From Gilvimarinus polysaccharolyticus (GTDB taxonomy: Bacteria > Pseudomonadota > Gammaproteobacteria > Pseudomonadales > Cellvibrionaceae): a stretch of DNA of 64,000 bases. The position numbers were made by a program, and so were the translations under genes. The stretch lies in the NCBI RefSeq assembly GCF_001187555.1, contig NZ_LFIJ01000001.1:646169-710168 (forward strand), written 5' to 3'. Shown in pieces: positions 18,382 through 27,017 of this stretch. The notes under the pieces were generated by a model. That model made no database searches and was not told the DNA's origin. It saw only the letters and a program-made list of their open reading frames with translations. How positions within the stretch are numbered: position 1 is the first letter of the stretch; each line of letters opens with the position of its first letter.

Positions 18382-20463
18382 TTAAAACTGATAAGCCACT
18401 GTGGCTTTTATATTGCGGCCTGGCTCGTAGTCGGTTAGGTACAGCTCGCCAAAGCGCGGGTGAAAACTGGTGCCGGTGCGCGATGATTGCGAGGCGTAAA
18501 ACTCGTCAAACACATTGTCGATGCCGGCGGTAAATTGTAACCGTTGCAGCGGCTGCCATTGCAAAGAAACATTATGGATGGTGAAACTATCTTTAGAGTT
18601 TTCAAGCGAGGCGCCGTCTAAGTCTGGGCCGGCGGCCACATCGCCTACCATTTGCACATCGTAATGCAGCGCTAAATCTACATTGCTAAAGCTGTAGTCA
18701 AGGTTAACGCTCCAGGTGTCGCCTTGCTGACGGTCGATGCGGGCACCGTCAAATTGGCTGTACTGCTCATAAGCGTCCAGCTCACTTTCGGCATCCGAAT
18801 AGGTAACTAACGCACGTAAGCCGCCAATGTCGTAACCGATGTAAGCTTCAACCCCTTCGATCTCCATATCGCCGACGTTGTCCAGCGACGGGCCTGCGTA
18901 TTGATAGGTGTAACCATCAATATTGGTGCGAAACATGGTTGCCCCCACGCTAAAGCGATCGGCACCTAAAATAGCGTCGCCGTAAGCAAAGGCCAGCTCG
19001 GTGTTGTTGCCAGTTTCGGCTTTAAGGTCTGGGTTGGCGGTTTCAAATAAGCCCGCGCCGGTAAACACCTCAGACAGTTCTGGGCCTTTAAACAGCTCTG
19101 TGGTCGAGGCTTTAAATACCAGCGTGTTAATGGGCTGGAATTCTGCGGCGAGTGAGGTGGTTACGTCGTCGTAAGATTTATCCACCACGGCCGAGTTAAC
19201 ATCGTACTCGTCAAAGCGTACACCGGGAATAATCGCAAACATGCCAAGCTCGATGCGGTCTTGTAAAAATATCGCGCTGTTAGTGGCGTCTTCACCCGCA
19301 GCGTCAATGCCGCCTTCTAGGTAGCTTGCCTGATAATCAGTTTCGTACTTAATAACATCCAACCCGTAGGTTAGGGTGTGGGTAATTTTGTCGCCCAGTA
19401 GCGTTTCGGCTATAACATTAAAGCCGGTGTTTTTTGCTTCGCCATCAACAACCGCCGCCCAAGTGGTGTAGTCGGGGTTTTCGGCGTAGCCGGTTTCGTC
19501 ACGCCACAAGTTACTCTCGTTTTGAAATAACGCCGCTTTAATCTCGGTGTGCGAGCCAATAATAAGATCGTAATTAACGGTAAGAGTATCGCGGGTAAAC
19601 TCGGTGGGCCACAATAACGGCACACCTAGCGAGTTAGTAATGGCGGTGTCGGTGGCTAAGCCCATGTCGGGGCGGTAGCTGTAATTGCCCTCATCTTTGT
19701 AAGATTCGTAACCAACCTCTAAGCGTTGGTTTGGGGTAATATCAAAGCCTGCTTTAATTAAGGCATCGTTAACTTCGCCTTCAAGTCCGCGCACGGTGCC
19801 ATCGGTGCCAGCTAATTCCGAGCCATCGCTGATTAGAATTTTACCGCCGCCTACTTCGTAGTTCTCACGCTCTACGTGGTTGTAATAGGCCAGTAAATCT
19901 ACGCTATTGCTTAACTGGGCAAAGGCCGCAATCGAGTAATTGTGGCCCGAGTTATCGCTGGCGGTGCCTTGCAGGCGTGCACCAAAGCTTTCGCCTGCGG
20001 CCAACATATCTTTGGCTTCTTTGGTTTCAAAACGCACTGCGCCGCCCAAGCCGCCGTTAATAACCGAGTTGGTGCCCACATCAATATCCACCGATTTTAA
20101 AATGTCGGCGTGAATTTGCAGGTTGCCCATGTGGTGGTACATGTAAGTGTTTTGATTGGCGCCATCAATGCTAATGCGCAGATCTTTGTCATCCATGCTG
20201 CGAATAGTAATGCGCTGGTTCATGGAGTGAGCGCCGCCTACATCTACCCCAGGAATCGTGCGCAGTAAGTCACTCACGTGGTCGGCTTGGCGCATGGTGA
20301 TGTCGGTGGTATCCATATACACAGACGAGGCTTTAACCTCGGTGCCCCAAACAACAACTTGCTCGATCTCGTCAGAAGTGTCGACGGCTGAATGATTGTT
20401 TTGGGCGAAGGTAGTGCCAGAAACGGTCAGTAAAACAGCCGCGGCGCAGGTTGATTTAAGCAT
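18382..20463 (-). CDS. TonB-dependent receptor, probable iron/siderophore or heme uptake
   Basis: Outer-membrane 22-strand barrel with a plug domain. The start is set at 20463 (MLKSTCAAAVLL) because AGAGGAA stands just upstream and a signal peptide ending near TFAQ follows; the frame is open for 18 more codons. Plug motifs include DLLRTIPGVDVGG, IRSMDDKDLRISIDG and GGLGGAVRFETK; the chain ends in ATVAYQF. About 693 residues. A Fur-box match in its promoter and a divergent PchR-like AraC regulator point to iron-responsive uptake. The ligand is not identifiable. Confidence 0.9.
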   Translation of the reverse strand: MLKSTCAAAVLLTVSGTTFAQNNHSAVDTSDEIEQVVVWGTEVKASSVYMDTTDITMRQADHVSDLLRTIPGVDVGGAHSMNQRITIRSMDDKDLRISIDGANQNTYMYHHMGNLQIHADILKSVDIDVGTNSVINGGLGGAVRFETKEAKDMLAAGESFGARLQGTASDNSGHNYSIAAFAQLSNSVDLLAYYNHVERENYEVGGGKILISDGSELAGTDGTVRGLEGEVNDALIKAGFDITPNQRLEVGYESYKDEGNYSYRPDMGLATDTAITNSLGVPLLWPTEFTRDTLTVNYDLIIGSHTEIKAALFQNESNLWRDETGYAENPDYTTWAAVVDGEAKNTGFNVIAETLLGDKITHTLTYGLDVIKYETDYQASYLEGGIDAAGEDATNSAIFLQDRIELGMFAIIPGVRFDEYDVNSAVVDKSYDDVTTSLAAEFQPINTLVFKASTTELFKGPELSEVFTGAGLFETANPDLKAETGNNTELAFAYGDAILGADRFSVGATMFRTNIDGYTYQYAGPSLDNVGDMEIEGVEAYIGYDIGGLRALVTYSDAESELDAYEQYSQFDGARIDRQQGDTWSVNLDYSFSNVDLALHYDVQMVGDVAAGPDLDGASLENSKDSFTIHNVSLQWQPLQRLQFTAGIDNVFDEFYASQSSRTGTSFHPRFGELYLTDYEPGRNIKATVAYQF

Positions 20464-20503
20464 GCATATTCCTCTGGATGGGATTCGGTATCCCTTGCTA
20501 ATC

Positions 20504-20522
20504 TTGATGATAATCATTTTTA
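20504..20522. promoter_or_regulatory. Fur box upstream of the TonB receptor
   Basis: The core TGATAATCATT (20508-20518) matches the centre of the 19-bp Fur consensus exactly, with T-rich flanks. It lies about 41 bases before the receptor ATG, where Fur-Fe2+ would block the promoter. The AraC-type gene is on the other side and may be co-controlled. Confidence 0.75.
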
Positions 20523-20558
20523 TTTATGATACATTTGCCGGAATGATTATGCAGGCTG

Positions 20559-20592
20559 AAAAATCGTCAAATAGTGATTAAAAATCGTCAAA
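20559..20592 (+). promoter_or_regulatory. Paired 13-bp direct repeats, candidate AraC-family operator
   Basis: AAAAATCGTCAAA occurs twice, at 20559-20571 and 20580-20592, exactly 21 bases apart, i.e. two helical turns on the same face. It lies between the receptor and the AraC/PchR-like gene. Direct repeats with about two-turn spacing are the usual architecture for AraC-type regulators, so this may be its binding site. Inference only. Confidence 0.55.
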
Positions 20593-20648
20593 CATTAACA
20601 GGGTCCTTATTTCTCGGGGCCTAGGCCAAGCCAATAAAGGTTGTCGTT

Positions 20649-21638
20649 GTGCAAAAAACCAACAGCTATGCCGCAACTGGCGGCTCAGTCGATAGCGTTC
20701 AATTGCGTCAGCATATAGCGCCCATTGCTCGGGAACACCGGTTACAAGGGGAGTCTCACGGCACTTTATTGCAGGGGCATATTTTTAGCTGGCGCTTTGG
20801 TGCGGGCATGACGATGCATTGCGTGGATGCCCACGAACGGCAAGATTGCGTTAGCAGCAGTGAATGTCCGGCGGGTATTAGCATTAATATTTTATTGGCT
20901 GGCCGTGTGCGATTTAGCTTGGGGCCACACCAGTACGATTGCGCTGCAGATGACCAGGCACAAGGCTTAGGCTTGCGCCTGGCCGAGTGCGAGGTGTTTA
21001 CGCGTCAGCTGCGTCGCGATGCCTACACTTGCAAAGTCAATGTGAGTTTATCCGCAGCTTGGTTGCGCGACCGGTTTGCTGGCAGCTTGCCTTATATTAA
21101 TGCTCCTACCCCAGAGCCGCAGGCGGTGGTCAGCTGGCAGCCGAGCGATGCGCAAGTGCAGCTAGCCCATCGGATGCTAGATTTGAGTGTGCAAGCCAAG
21201 CTTGACGGCAATCATCGGGCGTTGCTGGCGCTTGAGGCCGCCGCCATAGAGCTGACCGCGTTAGTCTTAAATGGTAATGCTGAGGCAACACCATTAACAA
21301 GAAGCGTTACCGACACCGCCGCCGAATCGCTGCGGCAATTGCTTGAGCGCGATATTGCCGGCACCTTTGATTTGCCGGTGCTGGCCCGCCGTGCCGGTAT
21401 GAGTGTTAGCACCTTACAGCGCCGTTTTAAATCTGAGAGCGGCATGACGGTAATGGAGTATGTACGCCGCCGTAAGCTCGAAATAGCGCGCAACGCGCTG
21501 GTGCTAGAAGGGCGCTCAATCCAAGAGGCCGCTTATTTGGCAGGCTATGAACATTCATCTAATTTTATTAAAGCGTTTAAACAGCGCTTTGGTATAACGC
21601 CGGCCAATTTGGTACGCCAGCACGGGGCAGGGGCATAG
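20649..21638 (+). CDS. AraC family transcriptional regulator, PchR-like
   Basis: 329 residues with a non-conserved N-terminal sensing domain and a C-terminal double helix-turn-helix (residues ~235-325): VLARRAGMSVSTLQRRFK in the first, and EAAYLAGYEHSSNFIKAF in the second. Both match the AraC/XylS signature. It starts with GTG after AAAGG. Divergent from the TonB receptor over a promoter region with a Fur box and paired direct repeats, the layout of PchR/FptA-type siderophore-sensing pairs. The effector is probably the iron chelate taken up by that receptor. Confidence 0.87.
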   Translation: MQKTNSYAATGGSVDSVQLRQHIAPIAREHRLQGESHGTLLQGHIFSWRFGAGMTMHCVDAHERQDCVSSSECPAGISINILLAGRVRFSLGPHQYDCAADDQAQGLGLRLAECEVFTRQLRRDAYTCKVNVSLSAAWLRDRFAGSLPYINAPTPEPQAVVSWQPSDAQVQLAHRMLDLSVQAKLDGNHRALLALEAAAIELTALVLNGNAEATPLTRSVTDTAAESLRQLLERDIAGTFDLPVLARRAGMSVSTLQRRFKSESGMTVMEYVRRRKLEIARNALVLEGRSIQEAAYLAGYEHSSNFIKAFKQRFGITPANLVRQHGAGA

Positions 21639-21766
21639 CCTAGTGCCTGTCTGGTTGTTGTATACTTCCTCTAACAATCGCTTTTGCTGTTATCGCAAAG
21701 CCCCGCGCTAGACTTTGTAATATTTATTCGCATAAGCTCTGGATTTTACCGTTTCAAGGATCGATT

Positions 21767-23674
21767 ATGATTGTTTTCTCTGTTGGCGCACGTCGTTTAC
21801 TTGCCTTACTGTTGCCGTTTATCGTGTGTGCTGCACCCACTTGGGTTTGGGCGCACAGCTCGGGCGAGCACCAGCACCTTGCGGGCGATAATAACAGTGC
21901 CGAGTTTGTGCAAATTCGCGCGAGTGACATGGTAAACCCCTGGACTCATCTGCAATTTAATAACGACCCTAACGCCTTTCAGTTTGCCATTGTCACTGAC
22001 CGTACCGGTGGTTTACGCCCCGGCGTGTTCTCGCAGGCGGTAGATAAACTGAATTTACTGCAGCCCGAATTTGTTGTCAGCGTGGGCGACTTAATTGAAG
22101 GCTACACCGAGGATCGCGCGCAACTGGCTACCGAGTGGAACGAGTTTGACTCGATGGTTAAGCGCCTAGCCATGCCATTTTTTTACTTGCCCGGCAACCA
22201 CGATTACACCAACCCCGTAATGGCCGATGTGTGGCGCGAGCGCTATGGCGCCAGCTACTATCACTTTGTCTACCGCGATGTGTTGTTTGTAATGCTCAAC
22301 TCCAACGATGGTGGCAGCACACATACCATGTCGGGTGAGCAGGTCGATTGGTTAAAAGGCGTATTACAAGCTAACCCCGAGCCTAAATGGACTTTGGTGT
22401 TCACTCACTCGCCGCTGTGGGACAGAGACGAGCAAGACCGCTGGGGCGAGGTTGAGGCGCTATTAGAGTCGCGCCAGTACACGGTATTTGCCGGGCATCA
22501 TCACCGCTACGTAAAAACCCAGCGCAAAGGCCATAAGTATTTCACTCTGGCCACCACCGGCGGCATTAGCAGTATGCGCGGCACCCGCTTTGGCGAGTTT
22601 GACCACGTAGTGTGGGTGACGATGAGCGATGACGGGCCGATTATTGCCAACTTATTGCTCGACGGTATTTGGGATGAAAATGTACGCACCGCACAAATGC
22701 GCGACAACCAAAACAACATGATCGATAAAGGCCGTTTATCGGCCCCGGCATTACTGCATCGCGGTAACTTTACCGAGGGCGTCGCCGAGCTGCGTTTTAC
22801 CAACGACTCAGACATTCCCTATACAGTAACCACAACCGCTCGTGCCAATCAGGGTTTTAGTGTGCTAAGCGAATCACCACAAACACTGACCGTGCCGCCC
22901 AACGAGGTACGCACCTTGCCGGTAGCAATCAAAAGTATCCAGCCCGCTAGCGGCAACCACAACGCCGCCCATGTAGATTGGCAGCTTGAGTATCAAGACG
23001 GCGACACTCCCATCAGCTATAAGGGCAGCCGTACTATTGCGGTAAGTCGTGAGTATCCTATTGCCGCTATTAACGATATCGAGCTCGACGGCAAGCTCAC
23101 CGAGTGGCAGGGCCGCGATTTTTTTAACGCAGCCGATAATCAGTATTTTCAAGCAGAGAACTGGAGTGGTTTAAGCGATGCCGACTTTAGTTGGTCGGTG
23201 GCCGAAAGCGGCAAGTTTTTGGTGCTCGCGCTAAAAGTTACAGATGACGCTCTGGTGCGCAACGACAGCGAAAACATCTGGAGCCAAGACGCCATGCTTA
23301 TCACCCTAGACGCACGACCCAAAAGCCGCCGCTTACTAAAACAAAGCTACGACAACCGCGTGCCGGGCGAGCGCTACATCGTATTGCAGCCAACCGCCAA
23401 TGGTTTTGTCAGTGCTTTAAAAGGCAACCCCAAAGTGCCGGGTTTGGTACTGCACAAAGTGGCGTTAACAGATACGGGCTATACCGCCGAAATTGCGATC
23501 CCTTTTAGTTTGCTCGATGCCGATCACGGCAGCGAGTGGAATGGCGTGCGGCTGAATGTGTTGCTACGCGATGTCGACCCCAACGAGCCGGGAATGGTAG
23601 GGCGCGAGTGGTTGTCGGCGTGGGGGTACGAGAGTACGGTTGCGGGAAGTGGCAGTTTTTATCGGGTGGAGTAA
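21767..23674 (+). CDS. Secreted metallophosphoesterase with C-terminal CBM9/DOMON-like domain
   Basis: 635 residues. Signal peptide to about VWAHS, then a calcineurin-like phosphoesterase domain (residues ~60-300) with the metal motifs GDLIE, GNHDY, FTHSPLW and FAGHHHRY; the usual first DxH appears as VTDRT. A middle beta-rich region (~330-440) is followed by a CBM9/DOMON-like module beginning IELDGKLTEWQGRDFF, typical of carbohydrate- or heme-binding folds on exported proteins. The substrate is unknown. The gene has its own 128-base upstream region after the AraC gene; whether it is part of the iron regulon is open. Confidence 0.8.
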   Translation: MIVFSVGARRLLALLLPFIVCAAPTWVWAHSSGEHQHLAGDNNSAEFVQIRASDMVNPWTHLQFNNDPNAFQFAIVTDRTGGLRPGVFSQAVDKLNLLQPEFVVSVGDLIEGYTEDRAQLATEWNEFDSMVKRLAMPFFYLPGNHDYTNPVMADVWRERYGASYYHFVYRDVLFVMLNSNDGGSTHTMSGEQVDWLKGVLQANPEPKWTLVFTHSPLWDRDEQDRWGEVEALLESRQYTVFAGHHHRYVKTQRKGHKYFTLATTGGISSMRGTRFGEFDHVVWVTMSDDGPIIANLLLDGIWDENVRTAQMRDNQNNMIDKGRLSAPALLHRGNFTEGVAELRFTNDSDIPYTVTTTARANQGFSVLSESPQTLTVPPNEVRTLPVAIKSIQPASGNHNAAHVDWQLEYQDGDTPISYKGSRTIAVSREYPIAAINDIELDGKLTEWQGRDFFNAADNQYFQAENWSGLSDADFSWSVAESGKFLVLALKVTDDALVRNDSENIWSQDAMLITLDARPKSRRLLKQSYDNRVPGERYIVLQPTANGFVSALKGNPKVPGLVLHKVALTDTGYTAEIAIPFSLLDADHGSEWNGVRLNVLLRDVDPNEPGMVGREWLSAWGYESTVAGSGSFYRVE

Positions 23675-23782
23675 GATCGCTCGCCAATGCCGATCTTAGT
23701 GGGCCGCATCGTCACGCCAGCATTGTTCTTAAGTTGGATGCTGGCGGTACCAGGAGCGGTAACGGCAATATAACCAACTATT

Positions 23783-24077
23783 AGCCCATACACCGTTGTT
23801 CAGGGGGAAACCCTTGAACAACGTGGGCTTAAAACCTGTAAGTAACAATATATTAAACAACAATTTCAATGGGTTAGCCGACACTTGCGCTTGGTTCTGA
23901 AAAAGCTTACATTGCCTTTCTAATAAAATTCTGTCGCACTTTCCCCAGACAAGGAGCTGTCAAAATATGTCTATTTCCCTTTTTTCAATGCCTTCTATGT
24001 CTATCCTCATCCAATCTCTACGGGGGATAGGGTGCCGGGGTAAAGTGCGACTTAGTCGTATGAATTAGCTGTTAGCC
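23783..24077 (+). repeat. Structured ~290-bp repeat heading cassette cluster 1
   Basis: Copy 1 of a repeat found again at 60682-60966. It starts with hairpin A, CGTTGTTCA-GGG...CCC-TTGAACAACG (23794-23823), extended by AGCCCA/TGGGCT. A variable AT-rich middle follows, then hairpin B, whose arms GTCGCACTTT (23933) and AAAGTGCGAC (24042-24051) enclose a further CTATCC/GGGATAG stem. It ends TGAATTAGCTGTTA at the first base of the cassettes. The other copy has CGTTACTCA/TTGAGTAACG in hairpin A, a compensatory change. The whole non-genic stretch 23675-24113 holds only this. Confidence 0.8.
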
Positions 24078-24113
24078 CTCAAATTAGCTTTATCACGTAA
24101 ATTGGATTTATAG

Positions 24114-25514
24114 ATGATTTCAAAAGATTTTTTAGATGAAGAGCGAAAAAAGCTCTGGAAGGAAGTCCTTTCTCTAAAGGATGAGATCGCATCTCTTCGA
24201 GAGGACGTAAATAAAGCTACGCCAGATTATGAAGCTGAAGCTAAGCAGTCGTCAAAGAAGGCATCTGAATATCGCAATAGGAGCAGGGAGGCAAAAGAAT
24301 CAGCTGATTCAGCATTGGCATCAACGCTTTCCGTAAAAAAATCTATCGAAGACTTTCATTCTGACCTCAGCACGAAAAAAGAAGAGGTCCAATCTGCCTT
24401 AACTGTATGTGGTGAAGCTACTGAAAATGTTGAGGAATTCTATAAAAAGATCGTTAAGCTAGATGATCTATTATTAAAATATGATGAGTATTCTTCTCAA
24501 GTTGAAGAAATAAAATCCTATCATGATAAAGGTGAAGAAACTTCGACAAAGATCAATCTCCTATATAGCACCATTTCAAAGAAAAAGAAGGAGGTTGATG
24601 AAGTATATGTCAATATATTTGGCTATGAAGAAGAGGATGAAGAAACCGGAGAGGTTAAGCCTGTTGCAGGCTTAAAGAAAGATCTCGAAAAAGCATACTC
24701 GGATCTAAGTAGTAGTATAGAACAGGCTCATGTAGCACTTAATACGCTAGAGGAAACCACCTCTGAAAAAAATGATAAGTTTTTAATTTCGCAAGAAGAA
24801 AAGGTTGTTGAAAAAATCGGTGAATGGGAGTCAGAGCATGCAGCGACTTCAAAAAAAGTAAAAGATCTACTTCCTGATGCTCTGACTGCTGGACTAAGTC
24901 ATGCGTTTTCGGAAAAGCGAACATCGGAAATAGAGTCTGGGGAAAAATTAAACAAAGTCTTTAATTGGTCTATATTTGGCTTAGTTCTTGTGTCGTTAGT
25001 ACCTTTTGCTGTTAATGCCTACCTTCTCAATCACGGAAAAGGCCTGGAAGATGTAATTCGTGATCTGCCAAGATTGCTGACGTCGATAATACCGCTTTAT
25101 ATTCCTTTGGTTTGGTTGGCTTATTCGTCAAATAAGAAGGCCAATCTTTCAAAACGTTTAGTTGAGGAATACACACATAAAGAGGTTCTAAGTAAAACTT
25201 TCGAAGGGCTTTCCAGCCAAATAGAATCAATTGAAGAAGATAGTATTTCGGCTGAGTTAAGAATCAAATTACTATACAATCTTTTAGATGTAAGCGCTGA
25301 AAACCCTGGAAAATTGATATCAAACTACGACACATCTGACCACCCGTTAATCGATGCCCTAGAAGCTAGCTCCAAGCTAGGCGAAAGCGTGAAAAAGCTA
25401 GATAAAATTCCTGGGCTAGCTAAAATATCTGGCCTTTTAGACAAAAGAGCAAAGCGTCTAATTAAAGAACAAACAGATAATATTACCGATGCACTGGAGT
25501 CCGTTGATGGGTAA
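24114..25514 (+). CDS. Coiled-coil protein with two C-proximal membrane spans
   Basis: 466 residues, unrecognised. Residues 1-270 are strongly charged and helical with long heptad-like stretches (Lys/Glu/Ser rich, e.g. KASEYRNRSREAKESADSAL). Two membrane segments follow at about 284-305 and 318-340, then a second short helical region to the C terminus. There is no signal peptide, so the coiled coil probably faces the cytoplasm. It is the first gene of cassette cluster 1 and unusually long for a cassette. The architecture resembles membrane-tethered coiled-coil proteins in general, but no family is claimed. Confidence 0.7.
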   Translation: MISKDFLDEERKKLWKEVLSLKDEIASLREDVNKATPDYEAEAKQSSKKASEYRNRSREAKESADSALASTLSVKKSIEDFHSDLSTKKEEVQSALTVCGEATENVEEFYKKIVKLDDLLLKYDEYSSQVEEIKSYHDKGEETSTKINLLYSTISKKKKEVDEVYVNIFGYEEEDEETGEVKPVAGLKKDLEKAYSDLSSSIEQAHVALNTLEETTSEKNDKFLISQEEKVVEKIGEWESEHAATSKKVKDLLPDALTAGLSHAFSEKRTSEIESGEKLNKVFNWSIFGLVLVSLVPFAVNAYLLNHGKGLEDVIRDLPRLLTSIIPLYIPLVWLAYSSNKKANLSKRLVEEYTHKEVLSKTFEGLSSQIESIEEDSISAELRIKLLYNLLDVSAENPGKLISNYDTSDHPLIDALEASSKLGESVKKLDKIPGLAKISGLLDKRAKRLIKEQTDNITDALESVDG

Positions 25515-25523
25515 TCCCGCTAG

Positions 25524-25602
25524 AAATTACGGGGATCAGGCCTTACATTTTACATTTACACTAATTAGCTCTAGTGCATGTAAATTGTAAGGCCTGACCG
25601 TG
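25524..25602 (+). repeat. REP palindrome copy 1
   Basis: Imperfect palindrome AGGCCTTACATTT...AAATTGTAAGGCCT, with flanks AAATTACGGGG and TGACC and a centre CTAATTAGCTCTAG. Close copies at 26453, 28942 and 29618. The GGTCAGGCCT-type ends recall REPs mobilised by RAYT transposases; no RAYT gene is in the window. Confidence 0.85.
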
Positions 25603-25630
25603 ATACTTGAATATGTTATGAAGACTGCAA

Positions 25631-25660
25631 GGTTCTTGGAGGTTCTTGGAGGTTCTTGGG
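25631..25660 (+). repeat. 10-bp tandem repeat, three copies
   Basis: GGTTCTTGGA is repeated three times head to tail, the last base changed. It is non-coding, between REP copy 1 and the attC site of the first cassette. Confidence 0.85.
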
Positions 25661-25725
25661 GTGGTATTAGTGGGCTCACTTGAAGTTATTGAGTTTGATT
25701 TAGGTCAAAGAATTAGTGCAGCCAA

Positions 25726-25785
25726 AGCTAATAAAGCCAGCTAGTAGGACGCAGCAAAGCTGCGCCTCTGCTGGCGGGGTTAAAC
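25726..25785 (+). other. attC-like recombination site A
   Basis: A 60-base imperfect palindrome: GCTAAT (R''), GCCAGC with GCTGGC, GGaCGCAGC with GCTGCGcC, and R' GTTAAAC (GTTRRRY) at 25779-25785. R'' GCTAAT is near the complement of the cassette start GTTAGC at 24071. Size and box order fit a short 59-base element. Confidence 0.8.
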
Positions 25786-25807
25786 TTACAAAAAAATCGG
25801 AATAAAA

Positions 25808-26443
25808 ATGAAAGTTATCATTACCCTATTTCTAATAGTTTCAGTGTTAAGTTCATCAGGTTGCGGAACTATTACGAGATTCGATCAGAAATCTGAAGGT
25901 AGAAGATTGCATGATGGGCATTATTACCTTTCAACAAAATTTGATATCTCTATTTTCGAAGCCCCATTTACAGATGCTTGGTTTGGAGGGATGGCCTTTT
26001 TCTTTTATCCATTTACCATCATTGATTTCCCCATTTCTCTAACGACAGATACTTTACTTTTACCTTTTGATGCATACAAAGATGCAAAATGGAAAAGAGA
26101 CGAAAAGTTCTGGAAGTCTGTGCATAGCATGGAAATACAAACACCCTCATTAAAGGCTGCCAATAAACACTATAGTCTAAGAGGTGGGTTTGTTATATCT
26201 ACATCCAATACTAACTTCAATGATGATATTCTAAAGTTACATTTTGATGTGGAATTAGAAAATATTAAAAATGGTTTTAGTCAGCGAATAATCGATGGAG
26301 TAGCATATCAGTCAAAGCAACGCCCTGAGCTCAATAAATATATTTGCAATGCATTGCTCACTCAAAACAAAAATATGCCATATCAAGAAGCGTTAAGCGT
26401 AACGTATAGCAATAACTGCTTAACAGAAGAACATTTGCAGTGA
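25808..26443 (+). CDS. YceK/YidQ-like lipoprotein
   Basis: 211 residues. Signal peptide with a lipobox (VLSSSGC, Cys at ~19), so it is probably a lipoprotein. The first 90 residues match the YceK/YidQ pattern: CGTITRF, a Tyr/Phe-rich stretch, then FPISLTTDTLLLPFD. The remaining ~110 residues are an unrecognised extension absent from short YceK proteins. Function of the family is unknown. It fills a single cassette: it starts 28 bases after R' GTTAAAC, and the stop is followed by R'' GTTTAAC. Confidence 0.75.
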   Translation: MKVIITLFLIVSVLSSSGCGTITRFDQKSEGRRLHDGHYYLSTKFDISIFEAPFTDAWFGGMAFFFYPFTIIDFPISLTTDTLLLPFDAYKDAKWKRDEKFWKSVHSMEIQTPSLKAANKHYSLRGGFVISTSNTNFNDDILKLHFDVELENIKNGFSQRIIDGVAYQSKQRPELNKYICNALLTQNKNMPYQEALSVTYSNNCLTEEHLQ

Positions 26444-26446
26444 TGA

Positions 26447-26548
26447 GTTTAACAATTACTGGAGGCAGGCCTTACATTTACACTAATTAGCTCTAGTGCA
26501 TGTAAACTGTAAGGTCTGACCCTGACACTCTTGAATTAGCTGTTATAT
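26447..26548 (+). other. attC-like site B, enclosing a REP palindrome
   Basis: R'' GTTTAAC (26447-26453) is the exact complement of the start of its own cassette (GTTAAAC, 25779). R' is GTTATAT (26542-26548), preceded by TGAATTAGCT, the same 3' arm that closes both cluster-heading repeats. The hairpin between them is REP copy 2, so the REP takes the place of the variable attC terminal loop. Confidence 0.72.
26453..26524 (+). repeat. REP palindrome copy 2
   Basis: AGGCCTTACATTTACAC...GTGCATGTAAACTGTAAGGTCT; one arm carries a C-to-T change. Lies inside attC-like site B. Confidence 0.85.
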
Positions 26549-26561
26549 TTCGGAGGGAACC

Positions 26562-27017
26562 ATGAAGCACATTCTAATATTAATCGGTATCTTATTTTCC
26601 GCACTGGCTTATTCCTCAATGCCACTTGAGGTTTCACTGGAGGAGCTAGTGGAAAATTCTGACCACTTATTGGTCGGTCATGTTGTTGGTGTTGATATGA
26701 TTGACAGTAAAGGAGAGGAAATTACGAATCTAAGTGCTAGAACAGGCCCAGGCGGTAAGAATTTAATACGGCTTATCATCAAAGTCGATGAGGTTGTTGT
26801 ATCAAGTGTGGAGACGGTACCGGATACCCTGAAAGTACCTCTTGATCCATTTATGCATTACAGTCTAGGCCAAATAAAAGAAGCGCACAGCATTGAAGGT
26901 GAAAAAACTCTATTGCTTTTAAAAGGAGCCAACTTCCAGCCTCCATTTGCAGGTATATTTCGGCGAAATCTGTCAGAGAGACAAAAAATTATCGAGCTAA
27001 TAAAATCTAATAAATAA
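26562..27017 (+). CDS. Exported protein of unknown function
   Basis: 151 residues, signal peptide at the N terminus (MKHILILIGILFSALAYS) and a beta-rich mature part with EELVENSDHLLVGHVVGVDM and a C-terminal EKTLLLLKGANF. I do not recognise the family. The opening 'signal, then VENSDHLLVGHV' plan resembles small secreted proteins often annotated as hypothetical. A GGAGGG ribosome-binding site precedes the ATG. It is a single-gene cassette starting 14 bases after the R' GTT. Confidence 0.65.
   Translation: MKHILILIGILFSALAYSSMPLEVSLEELVENSDHLLVGHVVGVDMIDSKGEEITNLSARTGPGGKNLIRLIIKVDEVVVSSVETVPDTLKVPLDPFMHYSLGQIKEAHSIEGEKTLLLLKGANFQPPFAGIFRRNLSERQKIIELIKSNK

Noticed and set aside
23783-24077. 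Group II (IIC-attC) intron remnant
   Set aside because: The GGGAAACCC hairpins suggested intron domains, but there is no reverse-transcriptase gene and no recognisable domain V at the expected place.
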